Assembly (NCBI GenBank): GCA_900542495.1
Contig: UQNW01000003.1
Location: forward strand, 62,001-126,000
Origin: an uncultured Roseburia sp.
GTDB lineage: Bacteria; Bacillota; Clostridia; Lachnospirales; Lachnospiraceae
Length of the DNA: 64,000 nucleotides
Direction: 5' to 3'
The translations under genes were made by a program, and so were the position numbers. The notes under the pieces were generated by a model. It was not told the DNA's origin. It did no database searches and worked only from the letters and a program-made list of their open reading frames with translations. Shown here piece by piece: positions 44,945 to 54,059 of the stretch (the first letter of the stretch is position 1; every line of letters starts with the position of its first letter).

Positions 44945-45230
44945 TTATCACATCATTCTTATCATCTGTCATATGTCTGGTAATTTTTGGGTTTACCGTA
45001 ATCTCGATTTCTTTACTGCCTACATATTTATTTTTTAACTCACTGATTTTTCCGATATCTATATATTCTCCGCGAAAAGGATTCTTTCCCTTCTGTATCA
45101 TTGCAAGCAATGCCTGAATAACGGTCGACTTTCCCATGGAATTTTTTCCTGCAAGCAGTGTCAGATTTTTAAAGTGAAACTCTGCCTCTTCAAAACATTT
45201 TAACCCTTTAATTGTCAGCTCATTTATCAT
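44826..45230 (-). pseudogene. Truncated AAA ATPase (SMC/RecF-like N-terminus only)
   Basis: 134 codons. IKGLKCFEEAEFHFKNLTLLAGKNSMGKST is the classical start of an OLD/DUF3696-type AAA ATPase, with Walker A GKNSMGKST near residues 28-36. After about residue 95 the text stops resembling the family. There is no signature motif, Walker B or D-loop, and the frame ends in cysteine/arginine-rich nonsense over another ORF. Intact relatives are 350 residues or more. It starts four bases after the DUF262-like gene, so the original operon was a DUF262-AAA pair, now broken. Confidence 0.65.
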
Positions 45231-45234
45231 TTAT

Positions 45235-46209
45235 TTATCTCCTCAGATAATTAATCCATCGACTTATATTAGCATAGGTTACCGATGTGTCATGCAGCAT
45301 GCTGTACAAATATGATCTCTCGTCATATAATTCCCTCAAATTTCCACGTATGTCATTCATACAAATTGCAATTGCCATAAATATTGACTTATATTTCTCA
45401 TCAAATCTTCTATTTACAATCCTCACTGTTTTTTCATAATCAATCTCTTCACACCTACTGCATGTATGCAAAACGCATTCTACAAAGTCGTCAATATATC
45501 CATCTCTCAGATTATCCATTTCATAGATTGCATTTTCCAACAGATATTGTTCATTCGTAATATATCTGTCTTCATCCACATTTACTTTATTTGTATATGC
45601 CATCCAAATAACAAGCATATAAAAAATATTTATTTCATTTAATGATCTAACCAATCCCGTTCTTTGAAATTTGCAAAGTACTTCTCTGATTCTTTCGATC
45701 AACTCTATCCTTGAGTCTTTATAGATAATCTTGCGTATTGCATATTCCCTGTTTTCCGTCCAGTTTTCGATAAATTTTCCTGTCAGCATATGCATGTATT
45801 TCGGCGATCGGTATTCAATAATCTGAACAGGAACCACTATGCGCATGATCATACTGGCTAATCTTGGATTTTCATGATCAATCTCATAGAAACTCATTCG
45901 GCGATCTGCATCATCCTGGTCAATTTCGATTCCCATATTATTTTTCAAAAACTGTAACAGACTATATATGGTATCTTTGGATTCCAGAACAAGATAGTCT
46001 CCATTTTGCTGTTCCGAAACATAGATTGGCGGCATTGGTATTCCAAGTTCAATTGCTTCTACTGCATTCCTCACAATGTTTCTGATCCTATTTCTGTTAC
46101 GCCTGACTGGAGCAAATAAAAGCCTGTCATCTTCATCCATCCACCAAATTTCCTGTATTGAATATTTTCTTTCATAAATATCAATTGCATCTCGCTCACT
46201 ATAAAACAT
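45235..46209 (-). CDS. DUF262 (GmrSD/ParB-like N-terminus)-related protein
   Basis: 324 residues from ATG 46209, preferred over an ATG five codons earlier because GAGGG stands four bases upstream. The N-terminus follows the DUF262 plan: YSIQEIWW, a helix with NIVRNAVEAIELGIPMPPIYV, then GDYLVLESKDTIYSLLQFL. In ordinary DUF262 proteins this last strand carries the catalytic DGQQR; here it reads ESKDT, so NTPase activity is doubtful. The rest is helical. DUF262 proteins often pair with AAA ATPases or nucleases in defence modules, and a truncated ATPase follows four bases downstream. The family call is tentative. Confidence 0.55.
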   Translation of the reverse strand: MFYSERDAIDIYERKYSIQEIWWMDEDDRLLFAPVRRNRNRIRNIVRNAVEAIELGIPMPPIYVSEQQNGDYLVLESKDTIYSLLQFLKNNMGIEIDQDDADRRMSFYEIDHENPRLASMIMRIVVPVQIIEYRSPKYMHMLTGKFIENWTENREYAIRKIIYKDSRIELIERIREVLCKFQRTGLVRSLNEINIFYMLVIWMAYTNKVNVDEDRYITNEQYLLENAIYEMDNLRDGYIDDFVECVLHTCSRCEEIDYEKTVRIVNRRFDEKYKSIFMAIAICMNDIRGNLRELYDERSYLYSMLHDTSVTYANISRWINYLRR

Positions 46210-46268
46210 TTTTCCCTCTTTCATTCAGAAAAATATCACATATCATTTACTTCATAAATTCCAAGTCA

Positions 46269-47900
46269 CTAAAATCTTACCACAATATAATCATCATATT
46301 CCCTGATATACCCTTCTAACGGATATTCATTCAATTGTTCTTCCTGTTCCAACGCTTTCTCATAGAGTTCGGTTCCACCCCAGATCAATTGATATCCGCG
46401 CTCTTCGAACAGTCTTATCATTTCTCGGTTATATCCTTCATAGATATAGAATCCCGGAATCGCCCAGTCGATCAGTGACCAGGAAAGTGTCTGCACATAG
46501 ACATACCGTTCTCCAGTTTCCTCCTCCATCCAGTCGTTCAGGTCTTTGATCACCGAATATCCCGGTGTGTCGGAACCCATGGAACACTTTTCCAGAATTG
46601 CAGGATTCAGTTCATAACTACCGATAAATACAACCGGTTTTTCTGCAATATTATACCCACCTTTCTGAAGATCATATGCTACCTGATCTACCACTGCCAG
46701 CTCACTCTGATTCTTCTCATACTCGAAAGCAAACCAATGGTTCAGATCAAAAGCAGAATTGTACACCACAGCGATCACCAGAATCATTCCGACAACATTC
46801 ACAAGCCGATATCTGGACTTCAATATGAGGTATGTCAGACAGAACAGTACCATCGCAACCAGTAATGCGATCATCAGATTCGAACGATAAGGAAGTGCAT
46901 CCCCCTGTGGCAAGGACAATATGAAAATGGAACCATAACAAATGATACCAAGAAACAGGATATACACATTCCTTTTTTTCACTGCAGCTGCAAGAATAAT
47001 AATCACAAATAAAATACTTGCTGCTACAAATAGTCCAATTGGATAATAAGCCAGCCCAACAAAGACATAATCTCTTAAAATCTGTCGGGTAATGGTCAGT
47101 ATTCTGCCTGGATATTTCAATATCCGCAACATGCTTCCTGCACTCCTGTAACTATACTGCTGGATTCCAAATACAGCCATACAGATTCTGGTAATGACAG
47201 ATCTCTCAAGGATTGCATATACAAGAATTCTTCCGGCAAGAAAGAGTGTCAGAAAAAACGGTTTAAATCTCCGGATTCCCATGCGGTCAGCCGCAAAACA
47301 ATCCACGATCATGAGTAATAAAACTCCTGTAAGAAAAACATTCGCTGCTGCCTCATAGAATCCAATAGCAACCGATACCATAAGACTCATTCCCAGTTTA
47401 TGCCAGATTCTCTGCTTTCGTTCCAGCGTGTGTGTATACAGATAATAAAAATCAAACAGTGCTACACCCGTCAGTGTATAGATCGCAGGCACACCATTCT
47501 GCAGATAATAAATAAATACTTCCGCTATCAGCGAATAATCCAGAAACATTGCTGAAAATACTGCATAACAGGCAATTGGAAGTCTGTCTCCCAGAACATA
47601 TTTAAGCATTGCTGACCACACAATTGCTGCAAACATGAAAATCAGCACTGCTATAAATTCCAATATAAATGGTTCAAATTCCGTTACATGAAATATTTTG
47701 TTGATCACATAAAATGGCCACCGTCCAATCGATACACCCAGTCCATCGTCAAAATATAGCCCGATGCACACATCATCAATCCCAAGTGAAGAATGCGTGA
47801 TCTCATACCCATATCCCGCAATTGCAGCAATTATAAGTGAAGCCATATAAATTTTATTTTTGAGAAAATATTCTATCTGTCTTTTTAATTCGTAAAACAC
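46269..47900 (-). CDS. GtrII-type polytopic glucosyltransferase
   Basis: 543 residues with about twelve helices and a soluble C-terminal region of about 120 residues. The start is GTG 47900 with AAGGAG seven bases upstream, and it directly abuts the stop of the epimerase gene. The first loop SSLGIDDVCIGLYF followed by GVSIGRWPFYV matches the Glucos_trans_II pattern, as do YLQNGVPAIYTLT and SVAIGFYEAAANVF. It should transfer a polyprenyl-phosphate-linked sugar to an outer glycan. It is the last clear glycan gene of the series before the DUF262-like gene. Confidence 0.78.
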   Translation of the reverse strand: MFYELKRQIEYFLKNKIYMASLIIAAIAGYGYEITHSSLGIDDVCIGLYFDDGLGVSIGRWPFYVINKIFHVTEFEPFILEFIAVLIFMFAAIVWSAMLKYVLGDRLPIACYAVFSAMFLDYSLIAEVFIYYLQNGVPAIYTLTGVALFDFYYLYTHTLERKQRIWHKLGMSLMVSVAIGFYEAAANVFLTGVLLLMIVDCFAADRMGIRRFKPFFLTLFLAGRILVYAILERSVITRICMAVFGIQQYSYRSAGSMLRILKYPGRILTITRQILRDYVFVGLAYYPIGLFVAASILFVIIILAAAVKKRNVYILFLGIICYGSIFILSLPQGDALPYRSNLMIALLVAMVLFCLTYLILKSRYRLVNVVGMILVIAVVYNSAFDLNHWFAFEYEKNQSELAVVDQVAYDLQKGGYNIAEKPVVFIGSYELNPAILEKCSMGSDTPGYSVIKDLNDWMEEETGERYVYVQTLSWSLIDWAIPGFYIYEGYNREMIRLFEERGYQLIWGGTELYEKALEQEEQLNEYPLEGYIREYDDYIVVRF

Positions 47901-48809
47901 CTAGATCTCCTTTTTAAGCCACTGGTAATACTTTCTGATTCCCTGTTCAACCGGTACTAACGGTACTGCATGAATGCTCATGATCCTCTCATTATTTAAA
48001 ATAATCTTCTTAGCATCTACACTTCTTGCCGGAAGATATTCTACCTGTGGGGCAAGCTGCATCGCCTCGAGCATCCGGATCACATCTCTCTGTGAAGTTC
48101 CTGTATTAGAGCTAATGTTGAACGTATCATAATCTCCCTGATAATAAAACAGTGAGATCAACATCCTGCAGACATCATCAATATAAATATAGTCTCTGAC
48201 ATTATTTCCATCTCCCCAGATCTCGATTTTCTCACTACGGATTGTTTTCTTGATCGCTGCATCAATAAACCCAACTCCTTTATTGAAATCCTGTCCCGGC
48301 CCATATGGATTAGATATCCTTGCAATTAAAATCTTCGTATGTGCCTGATAATTAAATGTGCGGATTGTATTTTCAATACAAAGCTTAACATTCCCATAAT
48401 GATTAATAGGTCTCGGAAGTGCGTCTTCTGTAATCGGCTGTATCTCCTGATTGCCATACACGGTTCCTCCGGACGACAGGAAAATCATCTTTATCTGCTG
48501 ATCTGTGATCATCTTGCAGAGCTTCGTTGTCTGAATAAAATCCCGCTCATAGCCCTGCAGATATTTTTCATTTGAATTTCCCGGATTTACGGTACTGAGT
48601 GCATGCACAACATAGTCCATTCCTTTTAATGCATGCTCCAATGTATAGTCATCAAAGAAATCCCCACATATATAATTAACACCTGCTATCTCATTCGCAG
48701 GTTTTGACATATCGAAGCAATACACTTCCATATTATTATCTAACAGATGCCTGGAGAGATTCGATCCGATAAATCCGGCACCACCAATGATCAGTACTTT
48801 TTTCTTCAT
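47901..48809 (-). CDS. NAD-dependent nucleotide-sugar epimerase/dehydratase (GalE-like)
   Basis: 302 residues, extended SDR. GGAGFIGSNLSRHLL holds the NAD-binding glycines, SSGGTVYG the catalytic serine/threonine strand, and HYGNVK the Tyr-x3-Lys pair; ISNPYGPGQ and GDGNNVRDYIYIDD are typical of the GalE/UDP-glucuronate epimerase branch. It makes or interconverts a nucleotide sugar. Placed between two GtrII-type transferases and next to gtrA/gtrB-like genes, it likely supplies the sugar loaded by the GtrB-like enzyme. The exact substrate cannot be told. Confidence 0.85.
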   Translation of the reverse strand: MKKKVLIIGGAGFIGSNLSRHLLDNNMEVYCFDMSKPANEIAGVNYICGDFFDDYTLEHALKGMDYVVHALSTVNPGNSNEKYLQGYERDFIQTTKLCKMITDQQIKMIFLSSGGTVYGNQEIQPITEDALPRPINHYGNVKLCIENTIRTFNYQAHTKILIARISNPYGPGQDFNKGVGFIDAAIKKTIRSEKIEIWGDGNNVRDYIYIDDVCRMLISLFYYQGDYDTFNISSNTGTSQRDVIRMLEAMQLAPQVEYLPARSVDAKKIILNNERIMSIHAVPLVPVEQGIRKYYQWLKKEI

Positions 48810-48816
48810 TCTTCTA

Positions 48817-50352
48817 TCATCTCACTTCAATATTTGACCACTTCACTACTACCACCCCATCTATGATCTTGATGGAACCATCACATGGATATTGGGGCAT
48901 CTCCTGAAATTGCATACTTGAAATAATGCTATCTCTGTTTTCCGGTTCCTGATAAGTATATCCACAATGTAATTCTATGAAGTCTTTATCCGCATAATAT
49001 GCAATAAAGTCATGCATATTATTACCATATCCCTGCAAATCAACCACATCGAACTGCCATTGTTCCGGAATAGACTCATCCTTACTTCCGGCTGTTCCAT
49101 AAAACAATACTGGCATTTTGCTGTTATAGCCATCCAGATCTTTAATCTGTGATATCACTTCTGTGTAATAAGAAATAGCTGTTTGTTGCTGATAATCAGC
49201 TTTAAGATAAGCTACATTATCCAACTTCATGTAGTATACTGACAATAATGCAACTACCACACAATAGAGCATAGAAATACTTTTCCATATCTTATGATGC
49301 AAATTCTCTTTTTTTAAAAATACCATCGGATATAACAGACCAATCAGATAAGGATATATCATCAGTGTATGGATCACAGTCTTATCAGATACAGACATTA
49401 CATATATAATACTGACCGACAAAGGGATCATACAGCAAAGAACAAAGAAATAAATCCTGTTCCATAACTCTATTTCTTTTTTACATAGCTGTTTGATCAC
49501 AAGTCCACCTGCTATTATATAAATAAGCAGATATAATAAACGAATCGTTCTATGTGAAGAAATACCACACAAATCCTGAAAAATCGGTTGAAAGAAACCA
49601 AGATATGCCCTTTTCACAGAACCAATTAGTGATCTCATCGTGACGTTCGCCATATTATTGATTCCCTGATACTCAACTAAGGTAATCTGAAATATCTTAA
49701 TACATACCCTGTTGCACAGAAAGTATAACAGCATTCCTCCAAGAAGAGTAAACAAATATTTGAATGCCTCCATGACATTTTGTGCAAAACTTCTGTCTTC
49801 CATATCTCTTAATAAAATCAGCACAAAAAGTGATGTTGCAACTCCAAAATAGGTTTGATAAATTCCCATGGAAAATGCAATTATCACGATCGCCGGCAAA
49901 TACCCATACGGATATCTGACTGCTGTATAAACAGCCACTATCATAAGCAATACAGCAAACATATAATAGGGTGCTGTGAACATATATGCAAAAAGAGACG
50001 CCATAGCAGGAAAAACAATAAGCAATGCCCCCAATAAAACTGCGTATGATTTCTGTCTGATCTGTAACAGTTCCACCAAAAGCACGGCACAGACTGCCGT
50101 AAGAAGAATACAAAGTCCACCGTTCCACCAGGAACTGCTGTAATTCAAAAATCCAACTTTGTTCATTACCTTTTGTATTAATCCCAGTGCCCATCTTCCA
50201 GAACCGAATGTCATTCCTACTCCGAAATAATAACAGCTGTCGTCATGATAGCTGATTTTATTTGTAAAAAAATAACCATGAGCCATAAATCCACATACAA
50301 CTACTGCAAGAGCGGCACACCATTTTTCTTTTGCTTTTTCCATATACAACAT
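48817..50352 (-). CDS. GtrII-type polytopic glucosyltransferase
   Basis: 511 residues. MAHGYFFTNKISYHDDSCYYFGVG, quoted as KISYHDDSCYYFG, is the acidic first loop; FGSGRWALG, FAYMFTAPYYMF and SMGIYQTYFG follow in the same order as in the 9922-11451 protein, which is a clear paralogue. About eleven helices precede a soluble C-terminal domain (~400-511). It starts two bases after the GtrA gene's stop, with AAGGA inside that gene. With GtrA (50355) and GtrB-like (50779) directly upstream it completes a gtrA-gtrB-gtrII set. Confidence 0.83.
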   Translation of the reverse strand: MLYMEKAKEKWCAALAVVVCGFMAHGYFFTNKISYHDDSCYYFGVGMTFGSGRWALGLIQKVMNKVGFLNYSSSWWNGGLCILLTAVCAVLLVELLQIRQKSYAVLLGALLIVFPAMASLFAYMFTAPYYMFAVLLMIVAVYTAVRYPYGYLPAIVIIAFSMGIYQTYFGVATSLFVLILLRDMEDRSFAQNVMEAFKYLFTLLGGMLLYFLCNRVCIKIFQITLVEYQGINNMANVTMRSLIGSVKRAYLGFFQPIFQDLCGISSHRTIRLLYLLIYIIAGGLVIKQLCKKEIELWNRIYFFVLCCMIPLSVSIIYVMSVSDKTVIHTLMIYPYLIGLLYPMVFLKKENLHHKIWKSISMLYCVVVALLSVYYMKLDNVAYLKADYQQQTAISYYTEVISQIKDLDGYNSKMPVLFYGTAGSKDESIPEQWQFDVVDLQGYGNNMHDFIAYYADKDFIELHCGYTYQEPENRDSIISSMQFQEMPQYPCDGSIKIIDGVVVVKWSNIEVR

Positions 50353-50354
50353 GC

Positions 50355-50792
50355 CTATTTATCCTTTTTGTTAAATACAAATATCTTACTAAACACGTAA
50401 TTCAGTATTACAACAATGATACTGACCAGTATCTTTGCCAGAAATCCCTCGACTCCGAACAAACTTTGCTTCACACCAATATAATATAAAAGTGGTAGAC
50501 CCCCTATCTCAATCACACCTGTTGCAATACGTGCTCCGAAAAATTTTACAACTTCTTTCCAAACTGCTGTAAGATTCCATGATCTGCTTTCAAACACAAA
50601 TAGTTTGTTCGTAATATATGCAAAGACAACCGCTGTAAACCATGCGATGGCATTACTTACTGTCATATTGACAACAGAAGTTTTCATCAGCAGACTGTAC
50701 ACAATCCAGTTTACCAGTGTTGTCGCAACTCCAAAAATCAGATACATGATAACTTCTTTGTATTTCAATAAAAGTTCTTTAATTTTCTTCAT
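50355..50792 (-). CDS. GtrA-family flippase-like protein
   Basis: 145 residues with four helices. YLIFGVATTLVNWIVYSLL, AYITNKLFVFESRSW and the C-terminal YVFSKIFVFNKK are the family signature. It is thought to flip undecaprenyl-phosphate-sugar. Its start overlaps the end of the GtrB-like gene by 14 bases, and the GtrII-type gene follows two bases later, so it lies in the middle of the functional trio. AGAAGGA precedes ATG. Confidence 0.9.
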   Translation of the reverse strand: MKKIKELLLKYKEVIMYLIFGVATTLVNWIVYSLLMKTSVVNMTVSNAIAWFTAVVFAYITNKLFVFESRSWNLTAVWKEVVKFFGARIATGVIEIGGLPLLYYIGVKQSLFGVEGFLAKILVSIIVVILNYVFSKIFVFNKKDK

Positions 50793-51732
50793 GTTTTTCC
50801 TTCTTATAATCTAACAATTTCTTCTCAATATAGATTGGTCTGTGTTTTTCCTGAATATACATCCTTGCCAAATACTCCCCTATAATTCCAAGAATGGTAA
50901 GCTGTATTCCTCCAAGTAAAAGAATCAATACAACAATTGTCGGATATCCTGGTACCGAATTACCAAAACACAATTTCTGTATTACAACAACAAACAGATA
51001 GATAATTGCACACAAAGAGGTAAACAAGCCAATTCCTGTCGCAATTTTAAGTGGAAATGTTGTATAGGAAATAAATCCTTCAATAGCATATTTAAAAAGC
51101 TTTCTGACTGACCACTTTGTCTCCCCTGCATTGCGTTCCTCTGCTATATAAGGAATGTAGCAGGTGTTAAATCCAACCCATGAAAAAATTCCCTTTGAAA
51201 ACCTATGATATTCTGGCAGACTTAATATTGCGTCCACAACCGGTCTGCGGAACGTACGAAAATCTGATGCTCCAGAATAGAATTCTATTTCGCTTGTCTT
51301 ATTAATGATTTTGTAAAACATATTCTTGAGACCACCAACTGCTTTTCCCTCATGACGCTCTTCCTGATATGCTGCCACACAGTCATATTCTTTATTTTCA
51401 AGCAGGATTTTAACCATCTTTACAACAATTTCCGGTCTCTGCTGCAGATCTGCATCAATCACAGTGATCAGATCTCCAGATGCTTTCTGAAATCCGGCGT
51501 AGATAGCTGCTTCTTTTCCAAAATTTCGGGAAAACATCTCGATTACAATGTTTGCTTCATGAAGATTGTATACCTTCTCAAGTTCTTCCTGTGTTTTATC
51601 CTTACTTCCATCATTGACAAAGACAATCTCGTATTCATAATCTTCTGCATCAAATACTCTTTTTGCCTCTGTATAGAAAGCTCGTATGTTTCCTTCTTCA
51701 TTATAACATGGTACTACTAATGACAGTTTCAT
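50779..51732 (-). CDS. GtrB-like bactoprenol glycosyltransferase
   Basis: 317 residues. GT2 motifs SLVVPCYNEEGNIR, FVNDGSKDKTQ and VIDADLQQRPE are followed by two C-terminal transmembrane helices (~230-290) and GEYLARMYIQEKHRPIY. It loads a sugar onto undecaprenyl phosphate at the inner face. GAGG lies eight bases before ATG. It leads the gtrB-gtrA-gtrII trio and is a full-length paralogue of the enzyme at 11546. Confidence 0.9.
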   Translation of the reverse strand: MKLSLVVPCYNEEGNIRAFYTEAKRVFDAEDYEYEIVFVNDGSKDKTQEELEKVYNLHEANIVIEMFSRNFGKEAAIYAGFQKASGDLITVIDADLQQRPEIVVKMVKILLENKEYDCVAAYQEERHEGKAVGGLKNMFYKIINKTSEIEFYSGASDFRTFRRPVVDAILSLPEYHRFSKGIFSWVGFNTCYIPYIAEERNAGETKWSVRKLFKYAIEGFISYTTFPLKIATGIGLFTSLCAIIYLFVVVIQKLCFGNSVPGYPTIVVLILLLGGIQLTILGIIGEYLARMYIQEKHRPIYIEKKLLDYKKEKHEEN

Positions 51733-51795
51733 CCTTTATACCTCATTTGTTTTCATATTTTATAATCTTAACATATTCTGATCCGGAATGCCAGA

Positions 51796-53052
51796 TTATT
51801 CCCCAAACACCTGCACTAACAATGCATTTCCGTCACTTCCATTTGCAATATGGCACTGAAAACACTGTCCTGTGAGCATCTCTTTCTTATTCTCATCTGC
51901 ATTCAAAGCATACACTCCCTGAATCTGACTTTCGCCAGTTTCTATCCACTCAAGAAGCCTGTCGCTTTTCTCGCCCCATGTCAGTGGTCGTTTTAAAACC
52001 AGAATGATTGGCTTGGACTTTTCCTCTTCTGTTTTGATTTTTTGCATCAGCTGTTCAGTGATTCCCTGATTCCGATTATCTATTTCACAGACAATATAGC
52101 CCTCATACTCCTTGCTGTAGAACGCATCTGTCCCTGCAAACAATATCTGCTGCTCTCCTGTTTCATTATTGAAAGCTTCTAATCTGCCGTTTCCGTAAAG
52201 CAGAAACTGCTGTTCTCCTTCCGTTCCCTGAACCATCACATCCTCAACACCTGCGATGACTGTTGCAGTATTCCAGTCTGAATTATATGTGTGATACAGA
52301 TCTGCCTGCGATCGTTCCTGATCGACATAATATAATGCATAGTTATCTGTCTGTCCGACTTTCACGCACCCTCCGCTATTTAAAGCTACTTTGGCTCCTG
52401 AATATTCTTTTCTGACCGCAATATAATCAATTTTGGCATTGACCAATATTCCAAGCATCAGATTGCCGCTGGCATTTGGATCATCTTCTGTAATAATGTG
52501 ATAGAGGTACCCACGCTCTCCTTCTGTTACAAGACAAATGTTCGCATTATATTCTCTGATGCCATAAAGCAGGCTATCCTCTGCATACACGTTCACACGC
52601 TCTCCATCAGTCACTTCATCGATCAGATCTGCTATCTGTATCTGGTCTTCCGGCATCTGATAAATATTCTCCGGCAGCCGGAACCACTCAGAAGTCCCCA
52701 TTCCCGAGTATAGGAACACCAGACAGCCTGCCATTATTACACATACTGCTTTTATCCATCCACTCTCTACGCGTTCCAGGATTTTTAACAAAAACCATGC
52801 TGCAAGCAACGATACCGGAAACATCCAGAGAAAACGATAATAGGTGCTTCCCTCGCCGAGTTTTGTAATGACGCGATAAGTCAACTGGTTCAGTATTAAA
52901 AAACTAAAAAACAGGCCGCCCACTGTATAATACCGATATTCTTTTTTCTTTGCTAATAGATAAACTGTCATCACGATCAGCAGTAAACCGATCGGTGTAC
53001 TGTTTCCATAATACCAGGAGATGACATTCCATATTGTTTCTGCATTAGTCAT
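51796..53052 (-). CDS. Membrane protein with degenerate calcineurin-like C-terminal segment
   Basis: 418 residues. Three to four N-terminal helices (~15-120, including YYRFLWMFPVSLLAAW) are followed by a soluble region. Residues ~330-418 read like the end of a metallophosphoesterase: a long helix, KPIILVLKRPLTWGEKSD, then LLEWIETGESQIQGVYALNA. Where active enzymes have a histidine (HRPL) and a GHxH motif, this one has KRPL and LNADE, so catalysis is unlikely. The start overlaps the upstream gene's stop by eight bases (ATGACTAA). Together the two may be one DUF6077-type protein split in two. Confidence 0.55.
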   Translation of the reverse strand: MTNAETIWNVISWYYGNSTPIGLLLIVMTVYLLAKKKEYRYYTVGGLFFSFLILNQLTYRVITKLGEGSTYYRFLWMFPVSLLAAWFLLKILERVESGWIKAVCVIMAGCLVFLYSGMGTSEWFRLPENIYQMPEDQIQIADLIDEVTDGERVNVYAEDSLLYGIREYNANICLVTEGERGYLYHIITEDDPNASGNLMLGILVNAKIDYIAVRKEYSGAKVALNSGGCVKVGQTDNYALYYVDQERSQADLYHTYNSDWNTATVIAGVEDVMVQGTEGEQQFLLYGNGRLEAFNNETGEQQILFAGTDAFYSKEYEGYIVCEIDNRNQGITEQLMQKIKTEEEKSKPIILVLKRPLTWGEKSDRLLEWIETGESQIQGVYALNADENKKEMLTGQCFQCHIANGSDGNALLVQVFGE

Positions 53053-54043
53053 AGTTCTTGCCCTGTTTCCTGTGTTTTATCATTCTTTGCAGCAATGCCG
53101 GTGTCAGTAATACGACACACGCTGCTCCTGTCACCAGAATTGCAGTTGAAGAAATTGCAATACATGCCCATAAAGTAACAGCAAGATAAATATAGTTCCA
53201 TTTATCAGATTTTCTGATCTCTTCAATACATAGATAAATAGTAAAAAGTATTAAAACATTTCCCGCATATGCTTTCCCCTCATATGCTCTATGCAGCAGG
53301 AAAGCTGCACTTGTATAGATTGTGTTATCAAAAAGAAAGTTGCATGCCATTGCAAGGCAGGTAAATACTCCTGCTTTCCAGAATGCCTCTTTTCCTTTTC
53401 CAAGAAATGTTCTGCCTAGCAGATAAACACTTCCGGCTGACAAAATCACATTTAAACTTGCCCTTGTGATTCTTGTGATCACTAATGGATGAATATGGTA
53501 TGTTTTGCACGCAACTGCTGTATTAATATCAAACGTAACCAATGCTCTTCTCATATAAAGAGATTTTACCTGCTCCCCAGTATATGCATTAAATCTGTAT
53601 AACCGGTTGGATGTCAGTGTTGTGTTAATCAGACCAATATAATAAGTAGAATCATCATTTATCTCTCCATTAACAGACACATAATAGCACATTACAAGTA
53701 GGAATATCCCCATAAGCAGAAACCATATTTTGTGCCTTAAAAAAGCATTTCTTACCATCCCAATGTCTTCCATGATCCGCTTTCGGCACCGGATTCCTAC
53801 CCATATACAACAGATAGCCACTATTAAAAGCCACAGGATAGTAAGTCTTGTCAGGGTCTGATCCATTTTTATCATCGGCAGTGCACAAATCTGAAAGATT
53901 ACCTGATATGTAAGGAATCCACTGATCACCTTAAATACCATCCCATGCTTTTTTCTGCATAGCAGTTCTAACAGGGAACCAAACAAATAATATATTATTA
54001 GCTGTAACAGCAGGATTATAATTGCTTTCATTACAGTTATCAT
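53045..54043 (-). CDS. DUF6077-like polytopic membrane protein (N-terminal half)
   Basis: 332 residues with about eight helices. The extracytoplasmic loop NGEINDDSTYYIGLINT, with its acidic NDDS, resembles GT-C enzymes and the DUF6077 family of Clostridia, recalled from memory. It ends shortly after the last helix in IKHRKQGKNYD. The following gene continues with further helices in another frame and overlaps by eight bases, as expected for a split protein or for a tightly coupled pair. It is located between the PIG-L deacetylase and gtrB. The function is unproven. Confidence 0.55.
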   Translation of the reverse strand: MITVMKAIIILLLQLIIYYLFGSLLELLCRKKHGMVFKVISGFLTYQVIFQICALPMIKMDQTLTRLTILWLLIVAICCIWVGIRCRKRIMEDIGMVRNAFLRHKIWFLLMGIFLLVMCYYVSVNGEINDDSTYYIGLINTTLTSNRLYRFNAYTGEQVKSLYMRRALVTFDINTAVACKTYHIHPLVITRITRASLNVILSAGSVYLLGRTFLGKGKEAFWKAGVFTCLAMACNFLFDNTIYTSAAFLLHRAYEGKAYAGNVLILFTIYLCIEEIRKSDKWNYIYLAVTLWACIAISSTAILVTGAACVVLLTPALLQRMIKHRKQGKNYD

Positions 54044-54059
54044 TCTATTTTATCTCCAT

